Assembly (NCBI GenBank): GCA_002342365.1
Contig: DDPV01000034.1
Location: forward strand, 21,186 to 31,586
Length of the DNA: 10,401 bases
Direction of reading: 5' to 3'
Source of the DNA: Burkholderiales bacterium UBA2459
GTDB lineage: Bacteria; Pseudomonadota; Gammaproteobacteria; Burkholderiales; Burkholderiaceae_E
Shown piece by piece: positions 6,021 to 10,401 of the stretch. A program made the translations under genes and the position numbers. The first letter of the stretch is position 1; the number at the start of each line of letters is the position of its first letter. Below the pieces are notes generated by a model. It saw nothing but the letters and a program-made list of their open reading frames with translations. It ran no database searches and had not been told where the DNA came from.

Positions 6021-6049
6021 ATTGAACAAAGGACGCCGCAGTCCAAAGC

Positions 6050-6931
6050 CTACATCACCTTCTTGAGCAGTGCAGCCATTTCGGAGGGATTCTTGGTGGT
6101 TCGGATGCCGCAGGCTTCCAGAATGTCGAGCTTGGCCTGCGCCGTGTCCTCACCGCCTGAAATCAATGCGCCAGCGTGGCCCATCCGCTTGCCTGGAGGC
6201 GCAGTGACCCCGGCAATAAAGCCGACGATCGGCTTTTTCATGTGTTCTTTTGCCCAGCGCGCAGCATTAACTTCGTCAGGTCCGCCGATTTCCCCGATCA
6301 TGATGACGGCTTCGGTTTCAGGATCGTCGTTAAACATTTTGAGCACGTCAATATGCTTTAAGCCGTTGATCGGGTCACCGCCAATACCGACCGCCGATGA
6401 CTGCCCAAGTCCAAGTTCGGTGACCTGCCCAACCGCTTCATAAGTCAGTGTTCCGGAGCGCGACACGATGCCAATACGTCCTTTTCGGTGGATATGTCCG
6501 GGCATGATGCCGATCTTGATTTCCTCAGGGGTAATCAAGCCCGGGCAGTTGGGTCCGAGAAGCAGCGTGCGCTTGTCCTCACGTTTCATCCGGTTGCGCA
6601 CTTCAAGCATGTCGCGAACCGGAATGCCTTCGGTGATACAAATGGCCAGATCGAGATCGGCCTCAACCGCCTCCCAAATCGCTGCCGCAGCACCTGCCGG
6701 CGGCACATAAATCACCGAGACGGTTGCCCCGGTTTCACGCTTGGCCTCGCTGACTGTTGCAAATATTGGAATGCCCTCGAAGTCCTCCCCGGCTTTCTTC
6801 GGGTTGACGCCGGCGACGAAGCAAGCCTTGCCATTGGCGTAGTCACGGCACATCCGCGTGTGAAATTGCCCGGTCTTGCCCGTAATGCCTTGGGTGATGA
6901 CCTTGCTTTCTTTATTGATCAGAATACTCAT
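6050..6931 (-). CDS. sucD: succinyl-CoA synthetase, alpha subunit
   Basis: This is the CoA-binding alpha subunit of the TCA-cycle enzyme that converts succinyl-CoA, NDP and phosphate to succinate, CoA and NTP. It has 293 residues, close to E. coli SucD (289). Visible elements are the N-terminal CoA-binding Rossmann region with ITQGITGKTGQFHT (12-25), YVPPAGAAAAIWEA (75-88), TEGIPV (100-105), LLGPNCPGLI (124-133), GRIGIVSRSGTLTYE (151-165) and the active-site loop GKRMGHAGALISGG (247-260), in which His252 is the phosphorylated histidine. It starts 21 nt after the sucC stop, with a GGGG SD 7 nt upstream, and the two form the standard sucCD operon. Full length and no defects are seen. Unlike the E. 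coli arrangement, no sdh or sucAB genes adjoin; here the pair follows recA-recX. Confidence 0.97.
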   Translation of the reverse strand: MSILINKESKVITQGITGKTGQFHTRMCRDYANGKACFVAGVNPKKAGEDFEGIPIFATVSEAKRETGATVSVIYVPPAGAAAAIWEAVEADLDLAICITEGIPVRDMLEVRNRMKREDKRTLLLGPNCPGLITPEEIKIGIMPGHIHRKGRIGIVSRSGTLTYEAVGQVTELGLGQSSAVGIGGDPINGLKHIDVLKMFNDDPETEAVIMIGEIGGPDEVNAARWAKEHMKKPIVGFIAGVTAPPGKRMGHAGALISGGEDTAQAKLDILEACGIRTTKNPSEMAALLKKVM

Positions 6932-6952
6932 CGGATAACCCCGAATGCAAGT

Positions 6953-8119
6953 TCAATGGCCCTTGGCCGCGGCAACCACTTTCTCAGCAGCCTCGGCCAT
7001 GGTGTCAGCAGAAATGATCGGCAAGCCCGAGTCCCGGAGGATTTGCTTGCCCAAGTCTTCGTTGGTGCCCTTCATGCGCACCACAAGCGGAACCGAAAGG
7101 CTCACCGCTTTGCAAGCTTCAACAACCCCCTGCGCGATCACATCGCAGCGCATGATGCCGCCGAAAATATTGACAAGAATCGCCTTGAGGTTCGGATTGT
7201 CGAGCATGATCTTGAAGGCCTCGGTCACCTTCTCGGCGGTTGCACCACCCCCCACGTCCAGAAAGTTTGCCGGTTCACCGCCAAAGAGCTTGATGGTGTC
7301 CATCGTGGCCATGGCAAGGCCTGCGCCGTTGACAAGACATCCGATATTGCCGTCGAGCTGAATGTAGGCGAGATCAAACTCGCTGGCCCGAATTTCGGCC
7401 GGATCTTCTTCATCGAGATCGCGGAATTGAACGATTTCAGGATGTCTGAAGAGGGCATTGCTATCAAAATTGAACTTGGCATCCAGCGCACGAACATCCC
7501 CCGACCCGGTCAGAATCAAGGGATTGATCTCCGCCAGCGAGGCATCGGTCTCGAAGTAGGCGGTGTAGAGCTTTTGCAGAACATCGACCGCCTGAGCCAC
7601 CGATTCTTCAGGAATCCCTATGCCCCGGGCAAGCATGGCCGCTTGATCAGCGCCTAGCCCTTCAGAGGGCTCAACAAAGGCTTTGAGTATTTTCTCGGGG
7701 TTCTCGTGGGCGACTTTCTCGATCTCCACGCCGCCTTCAGAAGAAGCCATCACGCAGATTTTCTGCGAGATACGGTCGGTCACGATACCCACGTAAAACT
7801 CTCGACGGATATCAGCACCTTCTTCCACGAGCAAGCGTCGAACCTTTTGGCCCGCAGCGCCCGTCTGGTGAGTGATCAACTGCATCCCCAGGATGTCGGA
7901 GGCCAACTTACGCACCTCATCGATGGATCGCGCAAGCTTGACGCCGCCGCCTTTTCCGCGGCCTCCCGCGTGGATCTGTGCCTTGACGACCCAGACCGGG
8001 CCGCCGAGCTCTTCGGCAACTGCAACCGCTTCATCAACGGTGAATGCGGGCTTTCCCTTGGGAACCGGCACATGGAACCGACGCAGCAGCTCTTTACCCT
8101 GATACTCGTGAATCTTCAT
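6953..8119 (-). CDS. sucC: succinyl-CoA synthetase, beta subunit (ADP-forming type)
   Basis: This is the ATP-grasp subunit of succinyl-CoA synthetase, which binds the nucleotide and partners SucD. Starting at the ATG at 8119 it has 388 residues, the same as E. coli SucC. The start is supported by the family N-terminus MKIHEYQGKELL and an AGGGG SD 8 nt upstream; the longer frame's TTG at 8137 lies upstream of that SD and is rejected. Domains in order: ATP-grasp from about residue 1 to 230, with VVKAQIHAGGRGKGGGVK (44-61) and the metal-binding EINPLI (197-202); then the CoA-ligase domain with GCLVNGAGLAMATMD (260-274), ANFLDVGGGAT (284-294) and VNIFGGIMRCD (316-326). It leads the sucCD operon. 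The 106-bp gap upstream presumably holds its promoter, but no clear -10/-35 pair was found there. Confidence 0.97.
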   Translation of the reverse strand: MKIHEYQGKELLRRFHVPVPKGKPAFTVDEAVAVAEELGGPVWVVKAQIHAGGRGKGGGVKLARSIDEVRKLASDILGMQLITHQTGAAGQKVRRLLVEEGADIRREFYVGIVTDRISQKICVMASSEGGVEIEKVAHENPEKILKAFVEPSEGLGADQAAMLARGIGIPEESVAQAVDVLQKLYTAYFETDASLAEINPLILTGSGDVRALDAKFNFDSNALFRHPEIVQFRDLDEEDPAEIRASEFDLAYIQLDGNIGCLVNGAGLAMATMDTIKLFGGEPANFLDVGGGATAEKVTEAFKIMLDNPNLKAILVNIFGGIMRCDVIAQGVVEACKAVSLSVPLVVRMKGTNEDLGKQILRDSGLPIISADTMAEAAEKVVAAAKGH

Positions 8120-8151
8120 GCGTATTACCCCTTGCAACCGGTGATCTGAGT

Positions 8152-8172
8152 GCCTGTTTCCTGAGGACAGGC
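8152..8172. repeat. 6-bp inverted repeat in the recX-sucC gap
   Basis: GCCTGT and ACAGGC flank a 9-nt loop that itself contains a TCCT/AGGA dyad. It lies between the recX stop (8226) and the sucC start (8119). No T-tract follows on the minus strand. It could be part of the recX mRNA 3' end or a regulatory site for sucCD; the sequence alone does not decide. Confidence 0.35.
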
Positions 8173-8225
8173 GCAGCGTGCCGGGATGGTATCACGGGGG
8201 TCTGGAGGCTTTTGCGACCGCCTTG

Positions 8226-8642
8226 TCAGCTCGAGCGTGTGATGCGACGAATCAGTTCATGCGAAAAGCCGCGAGCAGCCAAAAAGCGCATTTGCCTGAG
8301 CCGCTCTTTCGGATCATCAGCGATCACGCCAAAACGTCGCTCCCAGAGGGTTCGTGCCCGCGCCTCCTCGCTTGCCTGCAAGTCGCCGGTGGCCTCAGCA
8401 ATCACCTCGGCGGGCAGGTCATGCTGCCTGAGGCTTTGCTTGATCCAGGCCGTTCCCTTGCGCGCGGCTTCCTTCCGGACCAGATTTTCGGCAAACCGCG
8501 CCTCGGACAAATAGCCGCGTGATTGCAGAACTTCAAGCGTCTGGTCAAGCTCGTTTTCGCTTTGCGCAAAGCGCGAAAGCTTACGCTTGAGTTCAGCAAG
8601 CGAGTACTCGCGGCGCGCGAGCGCCGCAAGTGCACGATTCAT
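8226..8642 (-). CDS. recX: RecA regulator RecX
   Basis: RecX binds RecA filaments and limits their extension, tuning recombination and the SOS response. The 138-residue protein is at the short end for the family (usually about 150-165). It is made of the expected three-helix repeats: ALARREYSLAELKRKL (7-22), then GYLSEARFAENLVRKEAARK (43-62), then QMRFLAARGFSHELI near the C-terminus. These pattern features (RREYS.AEL, GY.SE.RFAE..V, F...RGFS...I) are characteristic of RecX. The ATG at 8642 lies 11 nt after the recA stop, so the gene is very likely read through from recA. There is no strong SD, which fits low-level coupled translation. No better start is present just upstream, although an overlap with recA using a non-ATG start cannot be excluded. 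Confidence 0.93.
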   Translation of the reverse strand: MNRALAALARREYSLAELKRKLSRFAQSENELDQTLEVLQSRGYLSEARFAENLVRKEAARKGTAWIKQSLRQHDLPAEVIAEATGDLQASEEARARTLWERRFGVIADDPKERLRQMRFLAARGFSHELIRRITRSS

Positions 8643-8653
8643 CAGCGAGGGGC

Positions 8654-9691
8654 TCAGACCGCCTCAGCCGCTTTAAGACCGCGCTGCGCCACGCCATGAT
8701 GCACCCGCAACTTGTTTTCGATTTCCAGCGCGAGCAAGGGGTGCTCACGGAGATACTCGCGGGCATTGTCCTTACCCTGCCCGATGCGATCACCGCCATA
8801 GGAATACCAGGCACCGCTCTTGTCAACAATGCTTGCCTCCGATCCGAGATCAAGAATCTCACCTTCACGCGAGATCCCTTCGCCGTACAAAATATCGAAA
8901 TCAGCTTGGCGAAAGGGTGGCGCGACCTTGTTTTTGACGACCTTGACTTTGGTTTCGCTACCGATGACTTCATCGCCCTTTTTTATCGAACCGGTGCGGC
9001 GGATATCCAGGCGCACCGAGGCGTAAAACTTCAAGGCGTTACCACCGGTGGTGGTCTCAGGATTGCCAAACATCACGCCGATCTTCATCCGGATCTGGTT
9101 GATGAAGATCACCAAAGTGTTGGTACGCTTGATGGTACCGGTGAGTTTTCGCAGCGCCTGGCTCATCAAGCGGGCTTGCAAGCCCGGCAGCGAATCGCCC
9201 ATCTCGCCTTCGATCTCGGCTTTCGGGGTGAGCGCTGCCACCGAATCGATCACGATCATATCGACCGAACCCGAACGAACCAGGGCTTCGGCGATTTCAA
9301 GGGCCTGCTCGCCGGTATCGGGTTGGGAAATCAGAAGGTCTGAAAGGTTCACACCGAGCTTTTGCGCATACTGCGCATCAAGCGCATGTTCGGCGTCGAT
9401 GAAAGCGCAAGTGCCACCGAGTTTTTGCATTTCGGCAATGACTTGCAGCGTGAGGGTTGTCTTGCCTGAAGATTCCGGACCGTAGATTTCAACCACCCGA
9501 CCGCGAGGCAGGCCGCCAACACCCAGCGCCAAATCAAGCCCGAGTGATCCGGTGGAGACAACGTCTAAATCCTTCTCGATTTCCTTGTCGGTCATGCGCA
9601 TCACCGAGCCTTTGCCGAATTGCTTCTCAATCTGCGACAGGGCTGCCGACAAAGCCTTGGCGCGTTCGAGCTTTTGTTTGCTTTCTTCCAT
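8654..9691 (-). CDS. recA: recombinase RecA
   Basis: RecA forms ATP-dependent filaments on single-stranded DNA, drives strand exchange, and stimulates LexA self-cleavage. All 345 residues are present. The N-terminal polymerisation helix includes ALSAALSQIEKQFGKGSVMR (13-32). Walker A is GPESSGKTT (71-79), and the catalytic Glu lies in FIDAEHALD (97-105). Walker B is MIVIDS (145-150). The L1 region is EIEGEMGDSLPGLQARLMSQ (159-178), and the L2 region spans NQIRMKIGVMFGNPETTTGG (198-217). The C-terminus ends in a short tail with few acidic residues, unlike the strongly acidic E. coli tail. The ATG at 9691 has an AGGA SD 6 nt upstream. A LexA-box-like site sits about 60 nt upstream. recX follows after 11 nt, and the upstream amidohydrolase gene keeps the usual cinA-recA order. 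Confidence 0.98.
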   Translation of the reverse strand: MEESKQKLERAKALSAALSQIEKQFGKGSVMRMTDKEIEKDLDVVSTGSLGLDLALGVGGLPRGRVVEIYGPESSGKTTLTLQVIAEMQKLGGTCAFIDAEHALDAQYAQKLGVNLSDLLISQPDTGEQALEIAEALVRSGSVDMIVIDSVAALTPKAEIEGEMGDSLPGLQARLMSQALRKLTGTIKRTNTLVIFINQIRMKIGVMFGNPETTTGGNALKFYASVRLDIRRTGSIKKGDEVIGSETKVKVVKNKVAPPFRQADFDILYGEGISREGEILDLGSEASIVDKSGAWYSYGGDRIGQGKDNAREYLREHPLLALEIENKLRVHHGVAQRGLKAAEAV

Positions 9692-9743
9692 GGGAGTTCC
9701 TCTAGTGGGGTGGACGGGATAAAACGCCCGACATCATTCTACA

Positions 9744-9767
9744 AGAATACTGTATATAAAATCAGTC
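9744..9767 (-). promoter_or_regulatory. recA promoter element with LexA (SOS) box
   Basis: Read on the plus strand, CTGTATATAAAATCAG (9750-9765) matches the LexA consensus CTGT-N8-ACAG except for one base in the right half-site, with an AT-rich spacer. Read on the minus strand, TATTCT (9749-9744) follows the box immediately. It resembles a -10 hexamer placed as in E. coli recA, where the SOS box lies between -35 and -10. No good -35 is visible. This would give a 5' leader of roughly 45 nt and SOS induction of recA-recX. Confidence 0.75.
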
Positions 9768-9781
9768 CTTGGGCTGAAGAA

Positions 9782-9823
9782 GGCTTGGATCATGCCTCGG
9801 CAAGCTTGCCGTCCACACAAGCC
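9782..9823. repeat. nested palindrome between cinA/pncC and recA
   Basis: A perfect 14-bp palindrome, CGGCAAGCTTGCCG (9798-9811), is enclosed by a second inverted repeat, GGCTTG (9782-9787) and CAAGCC (9818-9823), with spacers of 10 and 6 nt. It lies between the amidohydrolase stop and the recA SOS box. On the minus strand the outer arm is followed by TTCTTC, only faintly terminator-like. It could be a termination hairpin for the upstream operon or a protein-binding site. Confidence 0.5.
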
Positions 9824-9832
9824 AAAAGCAAA

Positions 9833-10366
9833 TCAGCATTCGGTCTGGAGCAGAAAAAGTGCTTGTTTCAAGGCAAACACTGCGCTGGCAAGCCGAACCT
9901 CGGCTCGATCACCGCTGTAGTGGTGTCGCATCACCCGATGATGGCACTGAGCGGCTTGCGTTGCGCTTTTCCAGGCAAAGCCGTGGACTACCGTGCCGAC
10001 CGGTTTTTCGGCCGATCCGCCGCTCGGGCCTGCGATGCCGGTCACCGAAAGGGCAAAACGAACGGTTGCGTTGGATTGGAGCGCACCGAGCGCCATCGCA
10101 AGCGCCACCTCCTCGGAAACTGCGCCAAATTGTTCGATCGTATCGGCTGGCACGGCGAGCAAGTCAGTCTTGGCGCGATTGGAGTAGGTCACGTAGCCGC
10201 GCTCAAACCACCCGCTAGCGCCTGGAGCTTCAGTGAGCGCCATCGCAATCATGCCGCCGGTGCAGGACTCGGCCGTGGCCAACATCATTGCGCGTTCGCT
10301 CAGGGCCGAACCCAGTTCCTGTGCTGCTTGAATCATTGCTGCTTGAATCATGGCTACCTGTTGCAT
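9833..10366 (-). CDS. pncC: nicotinamide-nucleotide amidohydrolase (PncC / CinA C-terminal domain)
   Basis: This stand-alone CinA C-terminal-domain enzyme is expected to hydrolyse nicotinamide mononucleotide to nicotinate mononucleotide plus ammonia, recycling NMN made by bacterial DNA ligase. It has 177 residues from the ATG at 10366 (relatives about 160-165). Motifs are TAESCTGG (31-38), with the presumed nucleophile Ser34, YSNRAKTDLLAV (61-72), SVTGIAGPSGG (107-117) and EKPVGTV (120-126). The N-terminal MoCF-like domain of full CinA is absent. Residues 6-15 are a perfect MIQAA duplication encoded by a 15-bp tandem repeat, which adds Met codons that could also serve as starts. The GGAGG SD is 10 nt from the 10366 ATG, with AGAGG directly adjacent; a TTG at 10375 is too close to the SD. 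It sits just upstream of recA, as in many bacteria. Confidence 0.9.
   Translation of the reverse strand: MQQVAMIQAAMIQAAQELGSALSERAMMLATAESCTGGMIAMALTEAPGASGWFERGYVTYSNRAKTDLLAVPADTIEQFGAVSEEVALAMALGALQSNATVRFALSVTGIAGPSGGSAEKPVGTVVHGFAWKSATQAAQCHHRVMRHHYSGDRAEVRLASAVFALKQALFLLQTEC
10322..10351 (-). repeat. 15-bp perfect tandem duplication in the 5' end of pncC/cinA
   Basis: TGCTGCTTGAATCAT occurs twice without a gap (10322-10336 and 10337-10351). In the minus-strand gene it encodes MIQAA twice in frame at residues 6-15, just before the conserved domain. The exact identity of the copies suggests a recent slippage event. Confidence 0.95.
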
Positions 10367-10371
10367 CCTCT

Positions 10372-10401
10372 TCAAACCTCCCCAAGCGTGCGCAGCAAGA
10401 C
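10372..10401 (-). CDS. possible 3' end of an upstream gene (pgpA suspected)
   Basis: Nine open codons run from the right edge to a TGA at 10374-10372, ending 5 nt before the amidohydrolase ATG, with the SD of that gene inside the last codons. This spacing is what a coupled upstream gene would show. In many betaproteobacteria phosphatidylglycerophosphatase A (pgpA) occupies this place. The peptide is too short to recognise, so this is inference from position only. Confidence 0.25.
   Translation of the reverse strand, partial: VLLRTLGEV

Noticed and set aside
6488..7657. Long plus-strand open frame of 389 codons opposite sucD and sucC
   Set aside because: It lies antisense to two certain genes across their junction, has no recognisable motif, and is a shadow of their codon bias.
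8173..8225. sigma-70 promoter for sucCD
   Set aside because: A GATACCAT-like -10 can be imagined on the minus strand, but no -35 at proper spacing supports it.
8630..9343. Plus-strand open frame of 237 codons opposite recA
   Set aside because: Antisense to an unmistakable recA; explained by codon bias.
1..10401. CRISPR array, tRNA or rRNA gene, insertion sequence or prophage remnants
   Set aside because: No regularly spaced repeats, no cloverleaf or ribosomal sequence, and no transposase, integrase or phage motif was found on either strand.

Overview
The window looks like a chromosomal segment of a betaproteobacterium, most likely order Burkholderiales. The main reason is the gene order on the minus strand at the right side, cinA - recA - recX - sucC - sucD, which is the arrangement I know from that order, together with betaproteobacterial-looking protein sequences. 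No insertion sequence, phage gene, tRNA, rRNA or CRISPR array was seen. Coding density is high, and every gene except the photolyase lies on the minus strand.

Reading along the minus strand (right to left): a possible last few codons of an upstream gene (10401-10372) lead into a PncC/CinA-type nicotinamide-nucleotide amidohydrolase (10366-9833). A 141-bp gap follows, holding a nested palindrome and a near-consensus LexA (SOS) box with an adjoining -10 element. Then come recA (9691-8654) and, 11 nt later, its modulator recX (8642-8226). After a 106-bp gap, sucC and sucD (8119-6050) encode both subunits of succinyl-CoA synthetase. A 96-bp gap with an inverted repeat precedes a small gene pair: a 51-residue predicted single-span membrane protein (5953-5798) and a 59-residue rubredoxin (5754-5575).

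A class I DNA photolyase (3970-5499, plus strand) is the only gene on the other strand. It converges on the rubredoxin gene and diverges from a three-gene minus-strand unit: an atypical short-chain dehydrogenase (3690-2911), a zeta-crystallin-like quinone oxidoreductase (2898-1921) and the tRNA t6A dehydratase TcdA (1890-1111). Beyond TcdA a tad/Flp pilus locus begins: an Flp-type pilin (1030-719) with an unusually long leader, then CpaB/RcpC (709 to the left edge, truncated by the window).

Functionally the window mixes housekeeping (TCA cycle, tRNA modification, NAD salvage), DNA repair (RecA, RecX, photolyase) and the start of an adhesion-pilus operon. I do not see a clear new defence or mobile system. 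The points most worth a second look are the long-leader Flp pilin, the unannotated membrane miniprotein beside rubredoxin, the dehydrogenase-fold protein without the catalytic Tyr and Lys, and an in-frame 15-bp tandem duplication at the start of the amidohydrolase gene. Start sites were moved from the longest open frame wherever a better Shine-Dalgarno (SD) sequence or family alignment supported it.
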